DNA from: a virus
IMG/VR virus record: IMGVR_UViG_3300030098_003841
Span: 1-48,624 of that record
Length of the DNA: 48,624 nt
Direction: 5' to 3' (one strand)
Below the pieces are notes generated by a model. It was not told the DNA's origin, did no database searches, and saw only the letters and a list, made by a program, of their open reading frames with translations. Both the position numbers and the translations under genes were made by a program. Shown piece after piece: positions 35,223-43,711 of the stretch. Position 1 is the stretch's first letter. Each line of letters begins with the position of its first letter.

Positions 35223-37258
35223 TAGGTTTTACCCTCCTTTTGCGATTTCTCTTTATCTTTTTGAGCTTCACTACGAGTATTCATTCGTAATTTCTCGGAT
35301 TCGAGTTTAACCGCATCTGTTAGTCTGCTCATTTGCAGTTTACTATTTAATTTACTATCGAGCTCTTGCTCTTTAATTCTTGTTTTAAATTTCTCAACCT
35401 CTGTACGTTTTCTTGATGAGATTGATTCTCTATGTGCTGTTTGTAAGTCACCGCTTACTTTCTTAAGTTGCTCTTGAGCTTGTCCTAGCATGCCCTGTAA
35501 TTTAGCAACTTCATCTGTTCTTTGCAACACACCTTCTTTATCAAATATTTCTGTTTTCTTCAATGCTTCCACCCTATCAATAAGACCAGCTTGATATGCT
35601 TCCATATATATTTGCCATTCACCCCATTTATTAGATGGCAATGTTGAACTACCAATAATACGAATATCAAATTGACCAACACCTATATCATTCTCTATTT
35701 CCATTAATTCTTTTGATTTATCATCATATAATCTTTTATTGATTGTATATTCATTAATATCATTATTAGGCTGCACTATTCTAAATGTCTTTTTAAAAGT
35801 ATAATGCTGTTTAGCCATATTATGTGCTACTTGTCCTAATCGCTTCAAAGAACCTTCAATATCTCTTAATTTAGATTTAGAACGTCTTTGACCAACATCC
35901 TCCATCATCATCGTTGCACTATATGTTTTAGGCGCTGCCTCTGATGAACCTTGCATCATTTCAAAAATCCCAATATTCAAGTCAATGTACCCCTCAATCA
36001 TCTTAGGCAACGTCATTATAGAACTTGACAATGGTTGTGGTGCAGGGAAATGCGGTTCCCCAAAAGATGGGTCATATTCGATAGTTGCATTAGGATTTGA
36101 CCAATCTCTTTCGAGTTCTTCAATATCGCTAACACTACCTTGGGGTACGAGTAGCTTTAAACCAGCTGACGCTTGAGCATGGGATGTGATAAGTGACACC
36201 GTCTTATTGAGGAACCTTTGAAATGCTTTATTTTTTCTAACATCACTCATTGGATATGGAGTATTTGTCCATATATTCGGAGCTGGTATAATTGGATATA
36301 TATCTGTATCGCAAATCATTTCATACAAAACAATCTGCCCAACAGTGCATGTTAGTTTAATTCTTGTCTGTGTAACTTCTACGTAATCTATTAATTGATT
36401 CTGTATAGCTTGTGCAAAATCTTTATCTTGTGCCATTTGAGCAAACTGCTCCTGAGTCATAATCCTCTCATCTCCACTTCTAGTATCTACAACTCTATAA
36501 TATGGCACCTTAACTTTTTTATAATGTTCTAACAATCTATACTTATCAACACCATAATCTTTATCTTTAGTATTGTCTGGAGTGAAAGACTGCATCGTTG
36601 TAGAATTTGTAGCATCTGGATAATCTTCCTCCCCACTAATAGACTCTATCTCGTCAATAAGAAGCTTTTCACTTTTCTCATCAACGGGTTGAGATAATTG
36701 AGGATATAAGTCAATTAATTGCTGTTTACTTAGTATCGTTGATACAATAATACCCGACGCATCATCAAAATAGCGATGGCGTGCATTAGGGTCTACATAT
36801 ACACGAAATGGGTCAACATAAGTAAATTTGACCTCTCCTCGTCCATAATCTGCTTCTTTATCTAAATAACAATAGAAATACCCTAAGCCAGTAACAGCAT
36901 AATCATGTACAACTTGCTTGAATATTTCATTTCCATCAGATATATCCCATATATATTCTAGGATAGTTCTCCATACATTGGCAAGTTTATTGTCTGAATC
37001 TTCTCGGCCTATAGCAGAAAATCGTGGTGTTTTAGATGTAACGATAGCTTTAAACTGTTCTATAGCAGAATAGAGCCTATCTACTGGCATGGAAGACTGA
37101 TTTCTAGAGTCTAATTCATCTACTTCGGAAGGAGTAAAATGGTTGCCTAAATAAAAATCAATATCCTCTCTAGCAGCTGTATCCCAATCAATTCGAGCCT
37201 TTTGCCATCTATCAAAGAGTTCTCTTACTTCTTTTACCCTAATATCTTCTCGTATCAT
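35222..37258 (-). CDS. Portal protein (P22-like)
   Basis: A 678-aa protein of the size of P22-type portals. The N-terminal segment (RELFDRWQKARIDWDTAARE, DIDFYLGNHF) and the clip/stem region (VHDYAVTGLGYFYCYLD, FTYVDPFRVYVDPNARHRYFDDA) follow the portal pattern, with a long helical C-terminus (barrel and coiled coil, from about 555 onward). Twelve copies would form the DNA channel at one vertex and dock the terminase. It follows the large terminase gene after a 39-base gap. Confidence 0.85.
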   Translation of the reverse strand: MIREDIRVKEVRELFDRWQKARIDWDTAAREDIDFYLGNHFTPSEVDELDSRNQSSMPVDRLYSAIEQFKAIVTSKTPRFSAIGREDSDNKLANVWRTILEYIWDISDGNEIFKQVVHDYAVTGLGYFYCYLDKEADYGRGEVKFTYVDPFRVYVDPNARHRYFDDASGIIVSTILSKQQLIDLYPQLSQPVDEKSEKLLIDEIESISGEEDYPDATNSTTMQSFTPDNTKDKDYGVDKYRLLEHYKKVKVPYYRVVDTRSGDERIMTQEQFAQMAQDKDFAQAIQNQLIDYVEVTQTRIKLTCTVGQIVLYEMICDTDIYPIIPAPNIWTNTPYPMSDVRKNKAFQRFLNKTVSLITSHAQASAGLKLLVPQGSVSDIEELERDWSNPNATIEYDPSFGEPHFPAPQPLSSSIMTLPKMIEGYIDLNIGIFEMMQGSSEAAPKTYSATMMMEDVGQRRSKSKLRDIEGSLKRLGQVAHNMAKQHYTFKKTFRIVQPNNDINEYTINKRLYDDKSKELMEIENDIGVGQFDIRIIGSSTLPSNKWGEWQIYMEAYQAGLIDRVEALKKTEIFDKEGVLQRTDEVAKLQGMLGQAQEQLKKVSGDLQTAHRESISSRKRTEVEKFKTRIKEQELDSKLNSKLQMSRLTDAVKLESEKLRMNTRSEAQKDKEKSQKEGKT

Positions 37259-37297
37259 AACTTATAATATAACCTTATTTATAAACATAAACAACAT

Positions 37298-38860
37298 CTA
37301 TTTTCGAGCTCCAGTCATCCAATTATACATTTTTTTAGGCTTATACCAGCTTCCATCCTTCTTTTTCTTCTTTTTATTGCTTCCCGCCTTTGGATTTCCT
37401 TTAGCAAATTGCGTTGCAAGCCAGAATGCATCAATCGTATCATCATGACTCCCTTTAGGGAAATCAATTAACTCTCCTATGAACTCATGCATATCTTTTT
37501 TAAGATGTACAGCTCCTGCTTTAAACATTGGTTGCAATCCTTCAAACAATCTATCTTTCTTCTTCTGATTATAATTCTTTATTCCTTTTTCTATTCCAGG
37601 GAGGAACATGCCTTCTTTCTTACTACGCTTCATTACATAATCTCTTAACATCTCCTGATATGCAATTGTTTCAATATTTATTCGTCGTATCGGTGAATAC
37701 TGTTTTGCAATTTCAAATATCTTGTCTGCACAGTCCATGGGTAAGACTCTTTGCCTCCAATATTCAATAACATAGTAATCAAACTCAGAAGTAACGCCAA
37801 TAACCATAATAACAGAATAATCGTTATGTACGCCAACTGTTGAAGCAGGGTCAACCCCGATATAAATATTGACAAACTCTTTTCTACCATCGTCAAGTTT
37901 GATGTACCACGAATCATATTCGCTATCAAATCTCGCATATCCTTTATACTGCGCATTATTTATATCCTCCTCGCTAAATATCTGGTCTTCGGGAGACTTT
38001 GCCTGGTTCATATACTCTTGATAAAATTTAGCTGGGGTACCCGAATCAATGTAGAATTGCTTACGTTCTTCTAATTTCTTCACTGGCCATCTTGAAGGCC
38101 ATATAGGCACGCCATCTTCGAGAGCTTTTCTAGTATATACTTCCCAAGCAAAATCTTCACCAGTATTTACGGCTTCTTTCTGCTTAGTTACAAGCCCATT
38201 TAAAAAACTATCATAATGAACAATTGTTCCATTACACCATAAAAATCCATTTTTATCAAAATCTATCGCTGGATATACCGCAGCTGTAACCCATTCTTTA
38301 ATTTGTCGTCTAGAATCAGGAGTTTTAGTATTTAACTCAGATTCAAAGTCATCAAGGATTATCCCTGTATATCTTGTTGAGTTCTGTCTTTTTCCTCTTA
38401 ATCTCTGTGAAGTACCCTTGCCAATCATTCGGCAACCGTTTTTTAGTGTAAATTCGTCCTTTGTCCATTTATCTCCTTCTAAGTCCCCAAAGTAATAATG
38501 AATTGCTGGATTATCGTATATATGGTTTTGAATCCATCCGAGATTATCTCTAGCTTGGTCCTGGGCTTCACCAATCCACGCTATAAACTCTGGATTCTCT
38601 TTCGTTGCAAATACAAATCTGTGAAGCACAGCACACGCTGCCATTGTTGATTTTGCGTGGTCTCTAGGTAAAACGAGCGCTAACTGCTGTTTTTCCTTAT
38701 TAATAAGAAGTTTTCCAACTTCTCTATGAAAGTCGGGGGTAGCTGATGCTAAAAAGTCTTGAGGGCTAAATAATTTACCAAATGTAATAAGGTCATTATA
38801 TGCTAACTGAAGCGTCTCTTCATTCTTAGATACATTGCCATTAAGGTTTAAGTTGGCCAT
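37298..38860 (-). CDS. terL: Terminase large subunit (TerL)
   Basis: A 520-aa packaging motor. The ATPase domain has a Walker A-like LPRDHAKST at 64-72 and Walker B TGIILDDFE at 165-173, with the glutamate E173. The nuclease domain (RNase H-like) has D337 in IYIGVDPAS, E397 in RRINIETIAYQ and D473/D477 in SHDDTIDAFW. It pumps DNA into the head and cuts it. A Lys-rich C-terminal tail (NKKKKKKDG) may contact the portal. Starts one base into the stop of the previous gene (TAATG). Confidence 0.92.
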   Translation of the reverse strand: MANLNLNGNVSKNEETLQLAYNDLITFGKLFSPQDFLASATPDFHREVGKLLINKEKQQLALVLPRDHAKSTMAACAVLHRFVFATKENPEFIAWIGEAQDQARDNLGWIQNHIYDNPAIHYYFGDLEGDKWTKDEFTLKNGCRMIGKGTSQRLRGKRQNSTRYTGIILDDFESELNTKTPDSRRQIKEWVTAAVYPAIDFDKNGFLWCNGTIVHYDSFLNGLVTKQKEAVNTGEDFAWEVYTRKALEDGVPIWPSRWPVKKLEERKQFYIDSGTPAKFYQEYMNQAKSPEDQIFSEEDINNAQYKGYARFDSEYDSWYIKLDDGRKEFVNIYIGVDPASTVGVHNDYSVIMVIGVTSEFDYYVIEYWRQRVLPMDCADKIFEIAKQYSPIRRINIETIAYQEMLRDYVMKRSKKEGMFLPGIEKGIKNYNQKKKDRLFEGLQPMFKAGAVHLKKDMHEFIGELIDFPKGSHDDTIDAFWLATQFAKGNPKAGSNKKKKKKDGSWYKPKKMYNWMTGARK

Positions 38861-39537
38861 TAAGGATTAGCAAGAGAAGTTCTAGGGTAAATCAAATCAT
38901 AATCTACCATCCAATGGTCTAAACTTCTTCCCTCGTCTCTTACACTTCCATCATCTTGCATTACTCCAGTAGAATAACGTCTTTTGCCACGAGACACACT
39001 GGAAGGTAATCTAAGTATTTCTAATAACTTTTCTCTATTTTCATGGCTTTCTAGCGCCCAGTCATGATATTTATTAACATCTTCAGGATATTTATCCTTA
39101 TATGCTAAATATTCAAGCATTGTATCATGCTGGTCCAATACTTGTAAATGTGTTTCTTCGCTTACACCATTTTCAAAATCACCTCCAGTTATCCCTTCTT
39201 CAACTGGCACTGGGGTGCTTCCTTGTAGTAGATGTCCTAGAAGAGTATTTCCTAAATCACGTGCAGAGCCACTTGGACTTGACATGTCGTTAGCCGCTAT
39301 CAAAGAATCGATTATATCATGTGCTGATTCACTGGATGGAGAGAAAAAACTTCTAGCATAGGGAAGTAGACGTTGTGCTTCTTCCTCTAACATGGTTTTG
39401 GTCCACCCCATAGGGGGCTCAAATTGGGTACTGAACCTTGTAGCTTCGTGTAGTTTTCGCTTAGCTTTATTTGCTGCGTTTTCTGCCCTTAATTCTTGTA
39501 AGTGTTGTATGTTGCCTATTGTATCCATAAATGCCAT
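38860..39537 (-). CDS. 225-aa hypothetical protein in packaging module
   Basis: Unrecognised. Helical, with a charged N-terminus (LQELRAENAANKAKRKLHEA), an aromatic patch (QFEPPMGWTKTMLEEEAQRL) and an acidic middle; the C-terminus is basic then acidic. It lies between the endolysin and TerL genes, so a packaging or virion-minor role is possible. No catalytic motif seen. Confidence 0.6.
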   Translation of the reverse strand: MAFMDTIGNIQHLQELRAENAANKAKRKLHEATRFSTQFEPPMGWTKTMLEEEAQRLLPYARSFFSPSSESAHDIIDSLIAANDMSSPSGSARDLGNTLLGHLLQGSTPVPVEEGITGGDFENGVSEETHLQVLDQHDTMLEYLAYKDKYPEDVNKYHDWALESHENREKLLEILRLPSSVSRGKRRYSTGVMQDDGSVRDEGRSLDHWMVDYDLIYPRTSLANP

Positions 39538-39538
39538 A

Positions 39539-39937
39539 CTAAAATCCTTTCATTAACTCAAAATGAGGAAAATCATCAAATTGATTATCATCTACTTCAA
39601 AATTCTTATTCCAATCGCCACCCCAGCGAATATTTATCTCCATTGATTGTGCTATTCCTAAAACAAACCCTGCAAATAAGTGGAAACGCTCCCTATCATT
39701 CCAGTCAATAGGGTAAGGCACAACGTCGCAAGCACGGCTAGGAATAGCGTTGTGACGGCCATTTGGGTACTGAACCTTGGTTTTACCTTCTTCATATAAC
39801 TTATTCTGCCTTTCTTTACTTCTTTGTCCTTCTATAACGCTACAATCAACATGCTTAATAACTTCATTAAATAAATCCTGTAAGTCTTCGTGACATGTAG
39901 CTAGTCTTTCTCTTGATTTTCTTCCAAATTTTGGCAT
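39539..39937 (-). CDS. Endolysin, M15-type L-Ala-D-Glu / D-Ala peptidase
   Basis: A 132-aa protein of the size of single-domain VanY/M15 endolysins. The zinc ligands can be placed: H62 and D71 in GRHNAIPSRACDV, and H125 in FPHFEL, with an upstream helix GQRSKERQNKLYEEG that carries the SxxR-Q pattern of the family. It would cleave the peptide stem of peptidoglycan at the end of infection. No signal peptide or wall-binding domain is seen, so a holin should release it. The start is one base inside the previous stop. Confidence 0.87.
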   Translation of the reverse strand: MPKFGRKSRERLATCHEDLQDLFNEVIKHVDCSVIEGQRSKERQNKLYEEGKTKVQYPNGRHNAIPSRACDVVPYPIDWNDRERFHLFAGFVLGIAQSMEINIRWGGDWNKNFEVDDNQFDDFPHFELMKGF

Positions 39938-40350
39938 TATTTACCTATTTTTCCCATTGTTTTTTTATGGGCAGCATTAAAGCTAGCTCCATCTATCATT
40001 TCTTTTTTCATCATCTTCATATGTTCACTAGTATGGTGCTCTTTATGGGCCTTCATTTGTTTTTTTTGCTTAGAAGTTAACCCCCCATCCTTATAAATTC
40101 CAATTTCACTGTATCCAGTTTTGCCCCCTCCCGCATATTCTTTCGTCACCCTGCCACCTGCATCAAACTTAGGGATTTCACCTGTTTTATTTATTTCCTT
40201 TAATACTGGCAATGTTTTATTGTTTACAGAATCTTTTCTAATTATATACTCTCCACCTTCAACATTAATATCAATTCCACCATTTTTGTGGGACGGACCT
40301 ATTGTTTTCCCACCTTTAACATATTTTTTATTTTTCAATTTCCCTGGCAT
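39937..40350 (-). CDS. 137-aa Gly/Lys-rich protein of the HKNGGID type
   Basis: The segment GPSHKNGGIDINVEGGEYII with RKDSV and FDAGGRVTKEYAGGGKTGYS is typical of short Gly-rich proteins seen near phage virion genes, of unknown role. The C-terminal third is a His/Met/Lys-rich helix (MKAHKEHHTSEHMKMMKKEM) that could bind metal. It shares AGxGKTGY with the 81-aa protein at 27762-28007. Confidence 0.65.
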   Translation of the reverse strand: MPGKLKNKKYVKGGKTIGPSHKNGGIDINVEGGEYIIRKDSVNNKTLPVLKEINKTGEIPKFDAGGRVTKEYAGGGKTGYSEIGIYKDGGLTSKQKKQMKAHKEHHTSEHMKMMKKEMIDGASFNAAHKKTMGKIGK

Positions 40351-40607
40351 TACATTTCCATTATTAGTGTTTCTAGTCTATCAAATCTCTTCATTACTTC
40401 GTCAATCTTTGTTTCTATTCTCTCTTGTCCGACCTCTAAGCTCTGGATTTTATTCCTATTCGTTTGAATACTCTTCCCTTTTTCTTCTATTGAGGCCTCG
40501 AAAGTGTCGATTTTCGTATCTAGGATGCCCTGAGTATAGACAAACGTACCTATAACGGTACATATCGTAATTAAAGTTCCTACTGATATCTTCTTGTCTA
40601 TCATCAT
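40350..40607 (-). CDS. Single-TM coiled-coil protein (holin or spanin-like candidate)
   Basis: An 85-aa protein with one N-terminal membrane helix (ISVGTLITICTVIGTFVYTQ, residues 7-26) and a long coiled coil to the end (IDTFEASIEEKGKSIQTNRN and EVGQERIETKIDEVMKRFDR). This layout suits an inner-membrane spanin (Rz-like) or a coiled-coil holin. The endolysin is two genes downstream, which favours lysis. Which holin candidate acts is open. Confidence 0.6.
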   Translation of the reverse strand: MMIDKKISVGTLITICTVIGTFVYTQGILDTKIDTFEASIEEKGKSIQTNRNKIQSLEVGQERIETKIDEVMKRFDRLETLIMEM

Positions 40608-40849
40608 TAAGCTAATCCTTTTACGTTTTCCGAACCGTAAATATATAAAATATTATCGTCTAAATCAAATTCTGACTCACAGAATGGGCATTTCCATGAA
40701 TTAACCTCTCCGTCAGATTCCATCATGCCTATTCTTTGTGTAACTTCATCATCGTAATATAAGTCTTTTCCACAAACTAGACAAGGGTCTATTTCGCGAT
40801 TAGTCTTCTTTTTCTGCGTGTGCGAGTACTTTGACGTTTCCTTTATCAT
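40607..40849 (-). CDS. 80-aa zinc-ribbon protein
   Basis: Two knuckles, CLVC (near residue 23) and CPFC (near residue 54), should bind zinc. The intervening part is acidic, with a Met-rich turn. It overlaps the end of the terminase small subunit candidate by 50 bp in another frame, an unusually long overlap, so its true start could be further in; no strong ribosome site is seen. Function unknown. Confidence 0.6.
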   Translation of the reverse strand: MIKETSKYSHTQKKKTNREIDPCLVCGKDLYYDDEVTQRIGMMESDGEVNSWKCPFCESEFDLDDNILYIYGSENVKGLA

Positions 40850-41564
40850 TTTTGATAGCCTCCAGCTGTTCAGGCGAAAATCCGCTCCAAACGGTTAATT
40901 GTTCCTGTTTCTTGTCTGTATCGAACAATCCAGACATCTTGGCAAGCGCATCTAGTGAGCGCAGCCTATCAGAGTCCCGCTCTGAAATATCCGCTATATC
41001 TTTGTATAAACGGATAATAAACTCAGGAGTAACACCTTCGGCATTTAAAATATCCTTGATTTCCTCTTTTACCATTTGTTGTACCTTTTTCTGTTGTAGT
41101 AATTTGTTAGCTGCAGTTTTGATATATTGTGAGTCCTTAGCCTTTGGATAAACTATACTATATGCCTTGCTCAAATCCATCCCTGCAGCTACGTATTGCG
41201 CAAATAAAAGCTTTTTAGACGAAGTTTTCTTCTCCCTCGTCTCTTTAATTGTATCATATGTGCGTGAAAATGTGTAGATATTCTCCGCCACACCATGTTC
41301 TCCGAGTATTTTGGCGTTTTTCTGGCCAACAACGAAAGAACCGCACACTGTACGTACACATTTCTGCTTTTTGCCCGTAGATGGGACTGTTATGTAGAAA
41401 ACACGCAATATTTGACAAACATGTAGGTCGTCTGTATAGACCCAATCACCCTGATTTCCACGCCTCCAGTCCCCAGTTGGTTTTAACATAGGGTTAAAAG
41501 CCATAAACTCTTTCATACTATCATATAAAATATGCTCTTTACCCTTAATTCGCTTAATATCCAT
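40800..41564 (-). CDS. Putative terminase small subunit (TerS)
   Basis: A 254-aa protein. Its middle (about 125-180) has the HTH-bearing region of TerS: LLFAQYVAAGMDLSKAYSIV, then YIKTAANKLLQQKKVQQMVK, followed by an oligomerisation helix. Both the size, well above the 100-180 aa of many TerS, and the extra N-terminal about 115-residue domain (cysteines at 50 and 72 region) are unusual. It begins the virion arm in the place where TerS is expected, ahead of TerL. It would select the packaging site. No ribosome site is evident before the ATG. Confidence 0.65.
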   Translation of the reverse strand: MDIKRIKGKEHILYDSMKEFMAFNPMLKPTGDWRRGNQGDWVYTDDLHVCQILRVFYITVPSTGKKQKCVRTVCGSFVVGQKNAKILGEHGVAENIYTFSRTYDTIKETREKKTSSKKLLFAQYVAAGMDLSKAYSIVYPKAKDSQYIKTAANKLLQQKKVQQMVKEEIKDILNAEGVTPEFIIRLYKDIADISERDSDRLRSLDALAKMSGLFDTDKKQEQLTVWSGFSPEQLEAIKNDKGNVKVLAHAEKED

Positions 41565-42142
41565 AAAATAATATACAAAATAAAAATATTTATTGCATTA
41601 TTAAAATATTCAATATATATTTATCCCGCTGTATCGGTTGGTTTAACGCTTTTAGGGTATAGCAGAAACAAAGTGGTTACTAAAAGGGGATTTGTAACAC
41701 AGCCACAAAGCAAGTCGAAGACAATTGAGCTAGTTACCGAAATAATTGTCCTATCATGAATAAACAGGCTCCGAAGGAACTGAAGATTAGAGGCTAACCC
41801 TCTTACACAAAGTAAGGGGGATAGATAGTCTCTATCCAAAACTCACCAAAGGAACTCAAAATATATAGTAAAATAATATATAGTAGCACCTCCAATACCT
41901 CCATTTACCTAAAAGCTCAAAAATTTGAAAAATAATATTAGAATGGGTGTCACTGTTATTTTATACGCCCCCACCCAAGTTCTGACTCGCACCCCCTTCT
42001 CGATTAGGTTGAAAATTTGGTTTTAATTATAATCTAGATTGATTTCAACGCTAACATTTATTTTATTATAGTAAAAGGAAACGCCCAACCATTAAGTCGG
42101 GCGTTTTTTTGTGGTAGGTTATTGAGGTACGGACGAGTAAAA
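41565..42142. other. 578-bp gene-free region between accessory genes and terminase
   Basis: No convincing gene is found. The part next to TerS (41565-41640) is an AT-rich leader, likely holding the promoter of the late minus-strand operon, with no clear consensus. In the plus sense several hairpins line up: GTGGTTAC near 41690 with GTAA..CCAC; GACAATT (41718 region) with AATTGTC, a 7-bp stem; and CCCTCTTAC with GTAAGGGGG (9 bp) near 41800-41823. The stretch 41870-41900 repeats ATATATAGTA. The region ends in the terminator at 42079-42110. It may hold a plus-strand RNA or a packaging site. Confidence 0.6.
42079..42110 (+). terminator. Rho-independent terminator with no gene in front on the plus strand
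   Basis: AAACGCCC (42079-42086) pairs with GGGCGTTT (42099-42106) around a 12-nt loop, and a T-run follows on the plus strand. The minus-strand reading also gives the hairpin, followed by CCTTTT, so it may stop both strands: the minus transcript of the 42143-43168 genes and a plus transcript from the gap at 41565-42078. No plus-strand gene precedes it. Confidence 0.82.
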
Positions 42143-42448
42143 CTAATTTATATCCTTTAACTTTAACGGCTCACGCTCTATTATCATGCCATCTTCAAAC
42201 GGCAACACTTTACCATTATAACCAACATACCAATCATAATTGACTTGATACACGTGAATCCCTAGACCATATTGTCTAGAGGCTTGGTTCATTCTTCTTT
42301 TAGTGGTGTTAGTGTAATAGCCACCACATCTTAAAACAATACTATCATCAGTTATTTCTACTACTATTGTATTATGGTAACATACCTTTAATACGCTATT
42401 TTCTGTAAATACTGATGTTTTATGACTTCCTACTTGTTCAACGCTCAT
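42143..42448 (-). CDS. 101-aa conserved phage protein of unknown function
   Basis: The centre reads VVEITDDSIVLRCGGYYTNT, then TKRRMNQASRQYGLGIHVYQ and a final WYVGYNGK. I recognise this as a recurrent uncharacterised phage and plasmid family with the TTKxRMNQ core, probably an OB- or beta-type fold. The N-terminus carries SHKTSVF and VCYHNT. It is the last gene before the terminator at 42079-42110. Confidence 0.65.
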   Translation of the reverse strand: MSVEQVGSHKTSVFTENSVLKVCYHNTIVVEITDDSIVLRCGGYYTNTTKRRMNQASRQYGLGIHVYQVNYDWYVGYNGKVLPFEDGMIIEREPLKLKDIN

Positions 42449-42449
42449 A

Positions 42450-42860
42450 TTATACCCCTTTTTTATTATACTTCTGATTTAAGTTATCAACAATTTTATC
42501 AAACATTTCTACCTTATCATCAGCTATTCCAAACGCCATGATTTCATCTTCCAAAGCTGTGATATGTCTTTGTTTATTTAATAATGAATTTGCATTATTA
42601 AATTTTTCAATTTGGATTTCTTCTTCCAACTTTTTTACCTCCTTTTCATGTTTATACTTTAAATCCGCCACTTCTTTTTTATGGTCATACTTTACTGGCT
42701 CTATATCTTTAGTCGGTGTAATTGTTTCTTCACGGCTATAATCCTCAAACGCTTCCTCCGTACCGCAAGGACTACAAATTTCAGTCTTGTTATCTCTACG
42801 ACTTAGAGCGTTTAGACCTTTATCACTTAACTCATTTTCCCAACATCTTGGACAAATCAT
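42450..42860 (-). CDS. Zinc-ribbon and coiled-coil protein, 136 aa
   Basis: The N-terminal half is a zinc ribbon (CPRC at 3-6 and CSPC near 29-32) of the kind with NALSRRDNKTEICSPCG that occurs in small phage DNA-linked proteins. Residues about 55-135 are a charged coiled coil (YDHKKEVADLKYKHEKEVKK). One-base overlaps join it to both neighbours. Function unknown; nucleic-acid binding is plausible. Confidence 0.68.
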   Translation of the reverse strand: MICPRCWENELSDKGLNALSRRDNKTEICSPCGTEEAFEDYSREETITPTKDIEPVKYDHKKEVADLKYKHEKEVKKLEEEIQIEKFNNANSLLNKQRHITALEDEIMAFGIADDKVEMFDKIVDNLNQKYNKKGV

Positions 42861-43168
42861 TATTTTACCTCCTTTATTACTGGTTTTCCACTTAATAAAT
42901 CTTCTATTTCACTAGGCTCAAATCCACTTGCAATCATTAATGATTCATGTATTGATACCAATTGATTATATATTGTTTCGGTATTGCCTTTAATTCCGAA
43001 ATAAAATTTGACATCTTTCAATCTCCAAAATCTATTCGGTTTAATGCCTTTACTGAATAATTTTACAGCTTGTTTAGATGTTATTAGATTCCACATTGCC
43101 ATTTTATTATTATTTGTTAAATCCTCTAAAAACGGACAATCTCCATTTATTTCTATAGGTTTATTCAT
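42860..43168 (-). CDS. 102-aa hypothetical protein
   Basis: First gene of the minus arm. No family recognised. It is helical and basic in the centre (SKQAVKLFSKGIKPNRFWRL) with a C-terminal helix rich in Glu and Leu (GFEPSEIEDLLSGKPVIKEV). AAAAGGATAT precedes the ATG. It may be an early regulator as its promoter faces the plus-strand arm. Confidence 0.6.
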   Translation of the reverse strand: MNKPIEINGDCPFLEDLTNNNKMAMWNLITSKQAVKLFSKGIKPNRFWRLKDVKFYFGIKGNTETIYNQLVSIHESLMIASGFEPSEIEDLLSGKPVIKEVK

Positions 43169-43335
43169 TTTTATATCCTTTTTTTTATTGTTTTACTACG
43201 TCCTATGAAATATACAACATTATTATGAATTATCTAATATATTTGTATATTAAATTTATGTTGTTTATTACTCATTTAATCACTATTATAGAGGGTTGTT
43301 AATTAATGAACACTTAATGTAAAGGACGAAAAAAA
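43169..43335. promoter_or_regulatory. Divergent intergenic region between the two arms
   Basis: About 167 bp of AT-rich DNA separates the minus-strand accessory genes from the plus-strand arm. It carries the plus promoter at 43261-43289. The complementary strand also reads TATAAT at the same place (CTATAATAG), so a face-to-face minus promoter is possible, though its -35 is poor. This is the natural control point for both arms. Confidence 0.65.
43261..43289 (+). promoter_or_regulatory. Sigma70-like promoter of the plus-strand arm
   Basis: TTGTTT at 43261-43266 (-35) is separated by 17 bases from TATTAT at 43284-43289 (-10). It lies about 45 bases before the first gene's ATG at 43336. Consensus fit is moderate and spacing is ideal. 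Identified by eye. Confidence 0.55.
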
Positions 43336-43509
43336 ATGACTAGTAAAATGAACTTAAAAGAAGCAACGATTGAAGAGTTAGAAGAGCAGTGCCAAGAAGT
43401 ACAAGGCACTCCATTTGGACATAATATCATTGCTTTAATTTGCCAAGAAACTGAAGAAAGATTTGGCGAAGATGAAGCAGTAAGATTATTTGAAACTTAT
43501 CAAAACTAA
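43336..43509 (+). CDS. 57-aa first protein of the plus-strand arm
   Basis: Read from ATG 43336, behind AAAGGACG. Acidic and helical (EATIEELEEQCQEVQ; GEDEAVRLFETYQN). It is followed directly by a hairpin terminator, so it forms a separate small unit. Unrecognised. Being first from the early promoter, it may be an early host-takeover factor; that is inference. Confidence 0.68.
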   Translation: MTSKMNLKEATIEELEEQCQEVQGTPFGHNIIALICQETEERFGEDEAVRLFETYQN

Positions 43510-43521
43510 AATAAAGGACTA

Positions 43522-43555
43522 AAGCCCCTAGCATTAATTTGTTAGGGGTTTTTTT
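43522..43555 (+). terminator. Rho-independent terminator after the first gene
   Basis: CCCCTA (43525-43530) pairs with TAGGGG (43543-43548), extended by A-T and G-U pairs, with a 12-nt loop and a following run of T (43549-43555). It would reduce read-through from the 57-aa gene into the array that follows, giving graded early expression. Confidence 0.85.
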
Positions 43556-43563
43556 ATATCAAT

Positions 43564-43710
43564 ATGAATAAAGAAAATAAAGAAAAAGAAAATAAATGGA
43601 TTATGGATTCAGCAATCAGAATCACAAATGATGAAAATGGCAAAGCAGTAAAAATTGAAGAGTTTGATGTAAATACAATGCAATGGATAGAAAAAAAGGA
43701 GGGCAAATAA
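43564..43710 (+). CDS. 48-aa Lys/Glu-rich protein
   Basis: ATG 43564, just downstream of the terminator. The start is low complexity (MNKENKEKENKWIMD); the rest is charged and ends in EKKEGK, which encodes the next ribosome site. No clear ribosome site of its own. Unrecognised. Confidence 0.52.
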   Translation: MNKENKEKENKWIMDSAIRITNDENGKAVKIEEFDVNTMQWIEKKEGK

Positions 43711-43711
43711 A

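Noticed and set aside
41532-41839. Open frames on both strands (41532-41759 plus, 41621-41839 minus)
   Set aside because: They overlap each other, lack good ribosome sites, start in AT-rich DNA or TerS, and cover hairpin-forming sequence.
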